Part shown: positions 1 through 7,422 of the stretch, piece after piece
Layout of the letters: each line of letters begins with the position of its first letter
How positions within the stretch are numbered: the stretch's first letter is position 1
Assembly (NCBI GenBank): GCA_015662615.1
Contig: DQTU01000154.1
Span: 1-20,220 of the forward strand
Direction: 5' to 3'
DNA length: 20,220 bases
Origin: Campylobacterales bacterium
GTDB taxonomy: Bacteria; Campylobacterota; Campylobacteria; Campylobacterales; QNZT01
The notes under the pieces: model-generated
Told to the model about the DNA's origin: nothing
Seen by the model: the letters and a program-made list of their open reading frames with translations, nothing else
Databases searched by the model: none
Made by a program: the position numbers and the translations under genes

Positions 1-404
1 GGGCTAAGTATTGTAAAACCCTCAAATATTTCTGCAACAAATTGAAAACTTGTGCCCTCTTTTTCTACTTGATAAAGAAGCTCTAAAATTACCCTTTCAG
101 GTGTAGAGATATTTATCTGCCAATCTCGTATTTTAGTAGCATGTTTTTTGATACCTAGTGTGTCAAAAGAAGGTTTTTTAGAAAATATAAATTCTTGTGA
201 AAATTTTATATTTTTTATCCAGCCAGGAGGATTACTCTTGCCATATATCGCTATCTTTTTTCCACCACCAACAGGAATATAGTGAGCAAACCCTTGAAGA
301 TTTAGAGCTGTTAAACCACCAATATAAAATGGAAGTCCTGAAAGATGCTGTAAACCAAGTATTATTCCCTCCCATTCTACAGAGTTAGCTGACCTTATAT
401 CTGT
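1..404 (-). pseudogene. AbiEi-type antitoxin/transcriptional regulator fragment, N-terminus missing, runs off left edge
   Basis: The minus strand is open for about 134 codons. The product contains VEWEGIILGLQ, then LPFYIGGLTALNLQGFAHY, a GGGKK turn, and near the edge STPERVILELL followed by FEGLTIL. This order matches my recollection of the AbiEi_3 (type IV toxin-antitoxin AbiE antitoxin/regulator) family: a W-x-G-x-x-x-x-LQ segment, GG-TAL-LQG-AH, then the ISSPERAILELL block. The N-terminal winged-helix part, about 70-80 residues upstream of the WEG segment, is absent. An in-frame stop (complement of 405-407) closes the frame just upstream, and the sequence before it belongs to an ABC substrate-binding gene in another frame. 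The fragment therefore has no start of its own and is very likely dead. Its C-terminal end and any AbiEii toxin partner would lie left of the window. The family call is good; loss of function is inferred from the missing start and N-terminus. Confidence 0.72.
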
Positions 405-820
405 TCAAAAACGATATCTGGCATATCCGCACGAAATGGCATGACAATCGTTTTTCCTTTAAAATCTTTCAGACTCTTGAGATTTTTATCTCTCGTAATC
501 ATCCCTAAAATACCCCATATAGAGACATTTAACAGGCTTATTTCAATGCCTTTATTATACAGGTTTGCCGCAACATTAGTGGGAATTGCGATAAAATCAA
601 CTGCACCTTTGATGGTTAATGCTCTAAGTTCATCAGGATTTTTCCATAGACGAAACTCAATATTCTTGGCTACATCTTTTAAAGCTCCTGTCTCAATCAT
701 ATGTATCATCGGATGTGAAACACTTGCAAATGGACCTGCGATAACTAACTTCTCTATTTTTCCCTCAGCACAGAGTGAAGTAGGTAAAAGTGCAAAAAGA
801 ATTGTTATTTTTTGAACATA
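395..820 (-). pseudogene. Periplasmic ABC substrate-binding protein (NMT1/TauA-like), 3'-truncated and frameshifted
   Basis: The product resembles NitT/TauT (NMT1-like) periplasmic binding proteins. It has a hydrophobic signal peptide ending near SLCAEG, then KLVIAGPFASVSHPM, ELRALTIKGAVDFIAIPTN, and FKGKTIVMPFRADMPDIVF. Families of this kind run about 310-330 residues; here the frame stops after roughly 150, right after FEQI, where the AbiEi fragment begins. The natural start appears to be the ATG at 820-818, preceded by an AAGGAA ribosome site. From it the frame reads MFKK and hits TAA in a run of six A (809-814); one more A would give MFKKITILFALL and join the signal peptide. The long open frame from 877 avoids this only by using an unlikely N-terminus that lacks a ribosome site. 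An FNR-type promoter lies upstream. Truncation is seen directly; the ligand is unknown. Confidence 0.7.
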
Positions 821-848
821 ATATTCCTTATAAATTAAATTATTAAGG

Positions 849-890
849 ATTATAACGATATTGATATTAGTTTTCATTGATACATATCAA
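849..890 (-). promoter_or_regulatory. FNR/CRP-type class II promoter for the ABC substrate-binding gene
   Basis: TTGATACATATCAA (877-890) is a perfect match to the FNR half-site pattern TTGAT-N4-ATCAA. On the minus strand a perfect TATAAT lies at 854-849. A start about seven bases downstream, near 842, puts the centre of the palindrome (883.5) at about -41.5, the standard class II activator position. This implies activation by an FNR/CRP-family regulator, typically under oxygen limitation. The geometry is measured from the sequence; the regulator is inferred. Confidence 0.65.
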
Positions 891-934
891 GAATGAGACA
901 ATATTACTCTGCTTTAATCTTTTTTAAGTCATAA

Positions 935-1320
935 ATTGTAAAATACGATTATGATAAAAACAGAAATGGAAAATTTGACAAAAAAGAGTCCCTGTTTTTC
1001 AAAGAACAAGTTTTTGACACATTGAAACAGTATGAGTATTACGCACATATCAAAATCGATAATAAAAAAATCCCTATCAATTCCCATTTGAAAAACTTTT
1101 TTCTAACATTTGAAAAGAATAAATTTGTTGTCAATTATCTAATATCACTCGAGAATATTCCACAAAAAGTACTATAGATATCGGTTTTTGGGATACAGAA
1201 TTTTATAGCTCATTTGATATTGCATCAAAGTTTGTTACTTTTAACAAAAAACTGAAATTTGAGATAGAAGAAGTTGAAGATGATATCTACATGGGCGTAG
1301 TTCTAAAGCTAAAATTATGA
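935..1320 (+). pseudogene. DUF1007-family protein, 5'-truncated and frameshifted
   Basis: Two adjoining frames give one recognisable product. The first reads KYDYDKNRNGKFDKKE, an acidic EF-hand-like stretch, followed by TLKQYEYYAHIKIDNKKI, and stops at TAG near 1176-1178. The second reads STIDIGFWDTEFYSSFDI and continues to the TGA at 1318-1320. Adding one A to the A5 run at 1164-1168 joins them seamlessly (PQK-STIDIGFWD). DUF1007 proteins are secreted or membrane-anchored proteins of about 210 residues, usually encoded just upstream of NicO-type nickel/cobalt transporters, as here. The N-terminal signal and first domain are missing, because a TAA at 932-934 closes the frame. The stop overlaps the next start as ATGA, showing the pair was once a translationally coupled operon. 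The family call rests on the C-terminal motif and the neighbour. Confidence 0.62.
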
Positions 1321-2023
1321 TTGAATTTTTAAATACGCTACTACACCACATCACAAAATACCAACAAGAGTTCCAATCCATAATCGCTTCAAATTTTAGG
1401 GCAATTAAAGAGGAAAACTCCCTACTCTCTATCGCAACTATTCTTGGAATTTCACTTATTTATGGAATTGTCCACGCCCTTGGTTCAGGTCATGGAAAAG
1501 CACTTGTAGCTGGATATTTTCTAGGAAACAACCATAGCTATAAAAAAGCTTTTAAGATGGGTTATCTCATATCATTTATCCATGCACTCTCTGCTCTTAG
1601 TATCACTTTTTTTGTCTATTATCTACTTACAGCTATCTTTTCAAAAACTTTTCATGATACTTCTATTTATATGACAAAAGCTTCTGGAGTTTTAATCATT
1701 GCCATCGGAATTTATCTGTTTTTTGAACACCATAAAGAGAAAGATATAAACAGCCCATCTGATAAATCAGACTTAGCTGTCGCTTTTGGAGCGGGCATTG
1801 TTCCATGTCCTGGAGTTATGACTGTTGTGCTTTTTTCTATCATGATGGGAAAAATTGCTGTGGGTGTTATGGCTGCAATTCTTATGAGTGACTTGCGATA
1901 TCGCTTAGTGCTATTTTAGCCACCGCTGCTCGAAAAAGAACCAACAAAACTATTTCCAATATCTTTCCTTGTATCGGAAATAGCATGATTATTTTATTGG
2001 GACTTTATTTAATAATTCAATAA
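1317..2023 (+). pseudogene. NicO-family nickel/cobalt transporter (RcnA-like), frameshifted near the C-terminus
   Basis: The membrane protein starts at ATG 1317, overlapping the DUF1007 stop. Diagnostic motifs are GIVHALGSGHGKALVAGYF (first conserved helix, with the HxxxxGHGK signature), FIHALSALS, and AFGAGIVPCPGVMTVVLF. The frame runs 200 codons and ends at 1919, but the expected last helices continue in another frame: AISLSAILATAARKRTNKT, then IGNSMIILLGLYLIIQ, ending at TAA 2021-2023. The shift lies at about 1888-1897 (after AAILMS) and is not in a homopolymer; a few residues of the usual GMxLTIS segment also seem lost. NicO proteins export or import Ni2+/Co2+ across the inner membrane. 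Without the C-terminal helix this copy is probably inactive unless the frameshift is a sequence error. Confidence 0.75.
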
Positions 2024-2041
2024 AACCTTACCTATTAAATT

Positions 2042-2060
2042 GAAAATAGTTATCATTTCT
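2042..2060 (+). promoter_or_regulatory. Fur-box-like site, distal
   Basis: GAAAATAGTTATCATTTCT matches the 19-bp Fur consensus GATAATGATTATCATTATC at about 13 positions. It lies about 50 bp upstream of a second, better match before the same gene. Iron or another metal-responsive Fur-family regulator is inferred. Confidence 0.45.
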
Positions 2061-2092
2061 ATTTAAGTTTAACTCTGCTACTATTCTTTTTT

Positions 2093-2111
2093 GAAAATGA
2101 TTATTATTACA
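2093..2111 (+). promoter_or_regulatory. Fur-box-like site, proximal
   Basis: GAAAATGATTATTATTACA matches the 19-bp Fur consensus at about 15 positions and ends 12 bases before the start codon at 2124, next to the ribosome site AAAAGGAAAA. A bound regulator here would block the transcript start or early elongation. Confidence 0.55.
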
Positions 2112-2123
2112 AAAGGAAAAGAA

Positions 2124-2369
2124 ATGAAGAAGATTTTACTGTTATCAATAGTTGGAGCAACAACGGTTTTAAATGCACAGGCAATCCCTGGGGTAAACTC
2201 AAAAGCTGGTGCGATGATCGTACCTGAGGGTAAGTTAGTTGCTGGAATCAAATATATATACTTAAAAAGAGATAGTATGTTTGACGGTTCTGATGAAGTA
2301 CAAAACAGACAAAAGCTAGATGCAAAAGCCAATGGTGGAGAGAGCTGGATACTTGTTTTAATTTCTTAA
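2124..2369 (+). pseudogene. Outer-membrane transporter-like protein, truncated to its first ~70 residues
   Basis: The start is ATG 2124 with AAAAGGAAAA six to ten bases upstream; the longer frame from TTG 2091 would read through the Fur-like site and has no ribosome site. The product begins with a signal peptide (MKKILLLSIVGATTVLNAQA) and continues with AIPGVNSKAGAMIVPEG, IKYIYLKRDSMFDGSDEV. This resembles the N-terminus of beta-barrel 'transporter' proteins found in sulfur-oxidising Campylobacterota, which I recall as 250 residues or more. Here similarity stops at LDAKAN (about 2335), and the remainder, GGESWILVLIS, looks like unrelated sequence ending at TAA. It seems to be a promoter plus signal-peptide remnant joined to the napL region by deletion. 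The exact family is uncertain. Confidence 0.5.
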
Positions 2370-2397
2370 AAATGCTAGCATGGATTAAAAAGATACC

Positions 2398-3345
2398 ATG
2401 CTTAAAATATTTCTAACAACCCTTATAATCCACTCTTATATCTATGCAAAAGATATACAACCCTCTTTTGTTTTAGAATCGAGTGGTTTTGTCAATGATT
2501 TTGTACTTGATGGCTCAAAACTCTATGTGGCAAATGATGAGGGTTCGGTTGAGATTTTTGATTTGAACGATAAAAAATTGATTGGTGAGATATTTATCAA
2601 ACCAACTTTGAGTGCCCAAGGTGTGATGATACCCTCAAAGGTACTCAGCGTTGACAGACTAAACGGAAAAACCCTCATTGTAAGTGCCACAGCAAATGGT
2701 TATAGAAATGTCTGGATGCATGATGGGAAAAAACTACACAACATAAAAAGTCTAAAAGATAAAATGACGATAAGAGAGGCTCGTTTTATCGATGATGAAA
2801 ATTATCTCTTTGGGACTTTGGGATATGAGATGATACGATATGCGGTAAACGATAGTGCTCATGCTTATAAAGTACATATCGAGCAGAGTTCTTTTTCAGA
2901 TATGGTTTTGAGTGAAGATAAAAAACTTTCTATCACGGCAAGTGAGAGTGGACAAGTAACCATCAGCAATGCAAAAACTGGAGAAATTGTAAAAAAATAC
3001 GACAGTCTAAATGTTGACAATATCTACAAGATAGCCTATAAAAACGGAACCATCATAACCGCAGGACAAGATAGGAGAGTTGGAGTTTATCCCAAAGATG
3101 GCAAACCTTACTATATAAAAAGTGATTTTTTAGTCTATTGTGCGAGCCTCAGTCCCAGCGGGAAAATAGGAATTTACTCTAGTGGAGATGAGAGTAATTT
3201 ACAACTTTTTGATGTGAAAAGTGGTAAAAAAACAGATAGACTTATAGGGCATACGGCTATCCCCTCAACTATCAAGTTTTTTGATGAAGTTGGACTGTTT
3301 TCGGCTGGGTATGAAAATAAGATATTTTATTGGCATTTAGAGTAA
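2398..3345 (+). CDS. napL: NapL-like periplasmic WD40-type beta-propeller protein
   Basis: A 315-residue exported protein. A short signal peptide (MLKIFLTTLIIHSYIYA) is followed by repeated beta-propeller strands with the pattern x-LYVANDEGSVEIFDL, LSITASESGQVTISNAKTG, TIITAGQDRRVGVYPKDG, IGIYSSGDESNLQLFDVKSG and LFSAGYENKIFYW, which are WD40-like blades. Length and layout fit NapL, an accessory protein encoded in the nap (periplasmic nitrate reductase) clusters of Campylobacterota. No other nap gene is present here. Upstream is a truncated outer-membrane gene, and no napD follows; the gene ends inside convergent rnz. If it is napL, the rest of the operon has been lost or moved. No strong ribosome site is visible before ATG 2398. 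Another WD40 periplasmic protein is possible, so the symbol is tentative. Confidence 0.6.
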   Translation: MLKIFLTTLIIHSYIYAKDIQPSFVLESSGFVNDFVLDGSKLYVANDEGSVEIFDLNDKKLIGEIFIKPTLSAQGVMIPSKVLSVDRLNGKTLIVSATANGYRNVWMHDGKKLHNIKSLKDKMTIREARFIDDENYLFGTLGYEMIRYAVNDSAHAYKVHIEQSSFSDMVLSEDKKLSITASESGQVTISNAKTGEIVKKYDSLNVDNIYKIAYKNGTIITAGQDRRVGVYPKDGKPYYIKSDFLVYCASLSPSGKIGIYSSGDESNLQLFDVKSGKKTDRLIGHTAIPSTIKFFDEVGLFSAGYENKIFYWHLE

Positions 3346-4258
3346 AAACATCCAAATCATTTGCGATAAACAAATTCCCATCATAACTCTCTTTTATCTC
3401 ATCTTCTATCATCCGTATCGTAAACTTTCCATCTTTGTGATACCTTGGGCTGATGTGTGTTGTGATAAGGTTTTTAACACCAAACTTTGCAGCTGCAACT
3501 CCTAAATCTTTAGAGGTTGTATGTAAAATTTCTACTTTCAAATTATCATAGACTTCTTGCGTATAAGTACATTCATGAACCAACAAATCCAAATCTCTTA
3601 AGTATTCTCCCATAATATCAGGCTTGGCATTATCCCCAGATATGATAATCCTTTTCCCTTTTATTGGCTCCAACATGAACTCTTTGGGATTGAGCGTTTT
3701 ACCCTCAAAAGTGACTGTTTTTCCTTTTTTTAATTCACCGTAAAGAGGCGAAGGTTCTAATCCTATTTCTCTCAGTTTTGCTTCATCAAGTTTGTTGCTG
3801 ATATCATTCTCTTGGATATAAAACGCCACACTCTCTATCGAGTGAACCAGTGGCAAAACTTTTACTGTAAACTTATCAAATACAAACTCTTGATTGTCTT
3901 CATATTCAATAATTGTAAGGGGATATCCTATCTCTCTTTGTGAAACATCCAACATGCAGTCTATAAATTTTCTAATCCCTTTTGGTCCATAAAGCGTCAA
4001 TGGTTTTAATGCTTCATCCATTTTTTTAGAAGCCAAAAGCCCAGGAAGTCCGTAAAAGTGGTCGCCATGTAGATGTGTTATAAAGATGCTGTCTAATTTT
4101 CCAATGGAGAGTTTGGATTTCATTAGTTGAAATTGTGTCGCTTCTCCGCAGTCAAAAAGATACCATTTATTGTCTTGGTCAAATTCCAAAGCTATGGCAG
4201 AGAGGTTTCGCTCTCTTGTTGGTTTTCCAGCACTTGTTCCTAAAAAAGTTAACTTCAA
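3272..4258 (-). CDS. rnz: Ribonuclease Z
   Basis: A metallo-beta-lactamase-fold endonuclease that removes 3' trailers from tRNA precursors. It shows LTFLGTSAGKPTRERN at the N-terminus (strand 1 of the RNase Z family), the zinc motif HLHGDH at residues 62-67, a substrate-arm-like middle section, the ISGDNAKPD metal ligand strand, and VHECTY and THISPRY histidines. Start is TTG at 4258-4256, supported by AAGGA six bases upstream; the overlapping ATG a few bases before is in a different frame. At 328 residues it is slightly long. The family normally ends near IANDLDVFTL; the last ~22 residues, rich in K, H and Q, are read antisense through the end of napL and look like an accidental extension after loss of the original stop. 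Function of the core should be intact. Confidence 0.92.
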   Translation of the reverse strand: MKLTFLGTSAGKPTRERNLSAIALEFDQDNKWYLFDCGEATQFQLMKSKLSIGKLDSIFITHLHGDHFYGLPGLLASKKMDEALKPLTLYGPKGIRKFIDCMLDVSQREIGYPLTIIEYEDNQEFVFDKFTVKVLPLVHSIESVAFYIQENDISNKLDEAKLREIGLEPSPLYGELKKGKTVTFEGKTLNPKEFMLEPIKGKRIIISGDNAKPDIMGEYLRDLDLLVHECTYTQEVYDNLKVEILHTTSKDLGVAAAKFGVKNLITTHISPRYHKDGKFTIRMIEDEIKESYDGNLFIANDLDVFTLNANKISYFHTQPKTVQLHQKT

Positions 4259-4304
4259 AATCCATCCTTATTTCAATTTGAAATATTTTTATCTGTTGTT
4301 TAAA

Positions 4305-4310
4305 TATAAT
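4305..4310 (+). promoter_or_regulatory. Perfect -10 box upstream of the Y-family polymerase gene
   Basis: TATAAT at 4305-4310 is followed 14 bases later by the ATG at 4325, so a transcript starting about seven bases downstream would have a leader of only about 8 nt. No ribosome site is visible between the two. TTGAAA at 4278-4283 is 21 bases upstream, too far to be a good -35, which is common in this phylum. Confidence 0.5.
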
Positions 4311-4324
4311 TGTATTATACCTTT

Positions 4325-5599
4325 ATGATACTACACCTTGATTTAGACTGTTTTTTCGCATCCGCCCACCGTATAGGAAATCCAAAGCTCCATGGCATAC
4401 CTGTAGCCGTTGGTGGACGAAGTAATCTGAAAATATTTGAAAAAAAACAAGTGGGTATAAAACTTTTCAATAGAAACTCTGGAGCATTTGTAAATCCTGT
4501 ATTTTACAATGAAAACACAGGAGATTTTAAAAACTTTTTTATTGATAACATAAATGGAAAACAGAAGATTAGAGGCATCATAACAACTTCTAGTTACGAA
4601 GCAAGGGCATATGGCGTGAAAACAGGGATGAGTGTCAGCGAAGCACTAGGATTGTGTCCAAATTTAACGGTCATCCCTCCTCAATATATTCTCTACCATG
4701 ACCTCTCTCACAGACTTCATATGTTTTTAAAAAAAGAGATTCCAGAAATTGAGCAATTTAGCATCGATGAGTTTTTTGGTGATGTTTCGGGGTGGATAGA
4801 AGATGATGATGTTTTAGAGTTTGCAAACTATTTGAAAAAAAGTATTTATCAAGAGTTTAAGCTTCCCATATCCATAGGTATCTCATCAGGAAAATGGATA
4901 GCAAAACTTGCAACCAACCATGCTAAACCATATGGAATTCACTTAGTAAAAGAGAGTGAAATTTCTGATTTTATCCATGATATTCCTATAGAAAAATTTC
5001 CAGGCATTGGTAGAGGATATGAGGCAAGGCTGAAAAAACATTTTATATTTACTCTAGGAGAAGTAAGTCAAAATAAAAACCTATTTTACCAATGGAAAAA
5101 ACCAGGAATACAGCTTTACCATCGCATCATCGGTGATGATAATGAGGGAATATCAAAAGCAAATGATAAAAAATCAATAGGGATAAGCCGAACCTTTGAC
5201 CCAATAAAATCACGACAAGAAATCCAAAGACGAATATCAATACTTGCGCGACACATCGTATTTTTAGTATGCAAACAAAGGGTAAATCCAACAACTTACT
5301 ACATAGGTATAAAGTATGATTATGGTTTTAGAGTAAAAAATGGCAAGACTATTGATAGGATGTTTAGTGAACAGTTGTGTAAAAACATCTTTTTACAAAT
5401 GTTTGAAGAGATTGACCACACCAAAGGATATATCACAAAAGTATCCATGAGTGTTTCAAACTTCAGCTATCAAAAACATAAAATTCTCTCTTTGATAGAT
5501 TTTGATGAAGATAACAAGCAGAAAAAGATTACAGATAGTATGCAAAAACTACGGGAAAAATATTCACTTGATATAATTAAAAGTGGAAATGAACTATAA
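4325..5599 (+). CDS. Y-family DNA polymerase (DinB/Pol IV-like, Campylobacterota type)
   Basis: Translesion DNA polymerase of 424 residues from ATG 4325; an upstream in-frame TTG at 4310 would add five residues but lies on the -10 box. Catalytic motifs are HLDLDCFFASAH (metal-binding D6 and D8), SSYEARAYGVKTGMS at about residues 89-103, and SIDEF (D148, E149). The thumb has a helix-hairpin-helix, FPGIGRGYEARLKKH. A little-finger region with SIGISRTFDP follows. Relative to E. coli DinB there is an insertion of about 45 residues (about 34-80) between GGRS and the YEARAYG helix; I recall this in related polymerases of Campylobacterota. No obvious beta-clamp peptide is visible at the C-terminus. 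Twenty bases separate it from the next gene, suggesting co-transcription. Confidence 0.88.
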   Translation: MILHLDLDCFFASAHRIGNPKLHGIPVAVGGRSNLKIFEKKQVGIKLFNRNSGAFVNPVFYNENTGDFKNFFIDNINGKQKIRGIITTSSYEARAYGVKTGMSVSEALGLCPNLTVIPPQYILYHDLSHRLHMFLKKEIPEIEQFSIDEFFGDVSGWIEDDDVLEFANYLKKSIYQEFKLPISIGISSGKWIAKLATNHAKPYGIHLVKESEISDFIHDIPIEKFPGIGRGYEARLKKHFIFTLGEVSQNKNLFYQWKKPGIQLYHRIIGDDNEGISKANDKKSIGISRTFDPIKSRQEIQRRISILARHIVFLVCKQRVNPTTYYIGIKYDYGFRVKNGKTIDRMFSEQLCKNIFLQMFEEIDHTKGYITKVSMSVSNFSYQKHKILSLIDFDEDNKQKKITDSMQKLREKYSLDIIKSGNEL

Positions 5600-5619
5600 T
5601 CATTAGGAAGGAGAAAAAA

Positions 5620-7422
5620 ATGAAATTTCCCTCACTTAAGCAGATAACTTCCCAAGCTATAACTACCTTTAAACGATTTCCCTTAGCTGTTATTTCCGCT
5701 TTGATAACCATATCGCTGATAATTTATCTGATAGAGGTCGATGGTCCAAAATATGAGCATTTTGAAACTCTAATTAAAATTGCATTTACAGCGAGTTTGG
5801 GTGTTTTTATGTTTACAGCACTTAGACTTTTAGGCGATAAAAATCCACTTTGTTTAGTAGGGATTGTTTCCATTGTGGGATATTACTTTGTCCTTCCTGA
5901 CATGAAAGACCCAAATAGCATGATTTTTGAGAGACATTTTTTCTTGAATTTAATGTTTTTTATCATAATACTTTGGGCAAGTTATTGGAAAAGTAGCCCT
6001 TCAAATGAAGAGTTTTGGGAGTGGACTCAAAGGGTTATGTTTGGTTTTTTAACCTCTATCCTTTTTGCCATTATTCTTTATGCTGGACTTAGTGGGGCGA
6101 TTTTTTCTATCGATAAACTTTTTTCGTTGGATATAAATGGTAAACGATATGCTCAACTTATTTTTTTAGTTATGGGACTGTTTGGAGTAAATTACTTTCT
6201 CTCTCAAATCCCTAAAAACCCTCATAAATTAATCATTCATGCCTATACAAAAATAGAGACAATTTTTGCAAAATATATCATAACTCCCTTAGTCATTTTT
6301 TACTTTTTAATCCTCTACACTTACACTTTTAAGATACTCGCAACGGGGAGTTTTCCAAAAGGAATTTTAGCATGGATTATCATCGCATTTTCCGCTGTAG
6401 CAGTTATCACTTATCTTTTTTGGACACCTCTTTGGAGTGAGAGAGCAAAAAAATATAGAAGGTTTCTCTTTCTTGCACTCTTTTTACAAACCATCATGTT
6501 AGGTGTGGCGATAAGCATGCGAGTGACTGACTATGCATGGACGGAGCATCGTTACATGGTTGCACTTCTTGGAATTTGGCTTTTTGGTATATCACTTTAC
6601 TTTTTGGTTTTTAAAAATGCAAAATATAAGTGGATTTTTATAACTCTAACGCTTTTCATCATGCTGAGTCAAATTGGTCCTTTTAGCGCTTATGCCATTG
6701 GAAAATCAAGCCAGCAAAATAGGCTTCAAGCACTACTTGAAAAAACTAAACCACTATCAGAAAAAAGTGATATTCAAGATAGATATGAAGTTTCAGACAT
6801 GATAAGGTACTTAGATAGAAGACATGGAGTTGAAAGTTTAAAACCTATAATTCCTGAAATTGTTACTAAATTTCAAGATAGAAATGAGACAAAAGAAAAT
6901 GAGAGATATGTCTATTATGATTTTCCTTCATTTGCTACTAAAGAGTTAGGATTTAACTATGTCAATAGATGGGATGTGCAAAATGCTAAAAATGACAATA
7001 GACCTTTTTCTATCTATCGACCACAAATTGGTGCTTTAGCTGTTTCAGGATATGACTGGATGGTAGAAACAACCTATTTTAAACCAAGAGACAGAAAAAG
7101 GCATATGCCCGATAATTTTGCAAATAAAATCTCAAAAATTGATACAACTTTTAGACTCACTACAGAAAATTTAGAGATAAAAGAAGCCAATATCACTATC
7201 GCAAATATCCCTCTAGTAAACTTCTATAAAGAGATTTTAACAGATGCAGAACTTAAGTCATTTAGATATGAACCCTACTTAGAGATGAAAGATTTTGAAA
7301 AATTGAATTTTGACTACAAAGATGAAAATGTAAGTGTGAAGATACTGATTTTTGATATACATAGAGACCAAAATAGTACCATTGAAAATATTTATGCAAA
7401 GATACTTTACAAAAGGTTTTAA
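5620..7422 (+). CDS. DUF4153-domain integral membrane protein
   Basis: A 600-residue protein. The first ~360 residues form roughly a dozen hydrophobic segments (for example FPLAVISALITISLIIYLI, LMFFIIILWASYW, LITPLVIFYFLIL-like and WLFGISLYFLVF). The last ~240 residues are soluble and charged, including DIQDRYEVSDMIRYLDRRHG and a C-terminal part rich in F, Y and N. The motif layout, with WTQR, SGAIFSIDKLF, and a C-terminal domain holding RYLDRRHG, fits the DUF4153 family of unknown function. The ribosome site AGGAAGGAG lies 7-8 bases before ATG. It follows the polymerase by 20 nt and overlaps convergent cusA by 4 nt (shared bases 7419-7422), so there is no room for a dedicated terminator between them. 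Confidence 0.8.
   Translation: MKFPSLKQITSQAITTFKRFPLAVISALITISLIIYLIEVDGPKYEHFETLIKIAFTASLGVFMFTALRLLGDKNPLCLVGIVSIVGYYFVLPDMKDPNSMIFERHFFLNLMFFIIILWASYWKSSPSNEEFWEWTQRVMFGFLTSILFAIILYAGLSGAIFSIDKLFSLDINGKRYAQLIFLVMGLFGVNYFLSQIPKNPHKLIIHAYTKIETIFAKYIITPLVIFYFLILYTYTFKILATGSFPKGILAWIIIAFSAVAVITYLFWTPLWSERAKKYRRFLFLALFLQTIMLGVAISMRVTDYAWTEHRYMVALLGIWLFGISLYFLVFKNAKYKWIFITLTLFIMLSQIGPFSAYAIGKSSQQNRLQALLEKTKPLSEKSDIQDRYEVSDMIRYLDRRHGVESLKPIIPEIVTKFQDRNETKENERYVYYDFPSFATKELGFNYVNRWDVQNAKNDNRPFSIYRPQIGALAVSGYDWMVETTYFKPRDRKRHMPDNFANKISKIDTTFRLTTENLEIKEANITIANIPLVNFYKEILTDAELKSFRYEPYLEMKDFEKLNFDYKDENVSVKILIFDIHRDQNSTIENIYAKILYKRF

Noticed and set aside
197..388. Plus-strand frame of 63 codons
   Set aside because: It lies antisense to the AbiEi-like fragment, whose motifs are clear; no ribosome site or family resemblance.
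441..815. Plus-strand frame of 124 codons
   Set aside because: Antisense shadow of the substrate-binding protein gene, which has a signal peptide and family motifs on the other strand.
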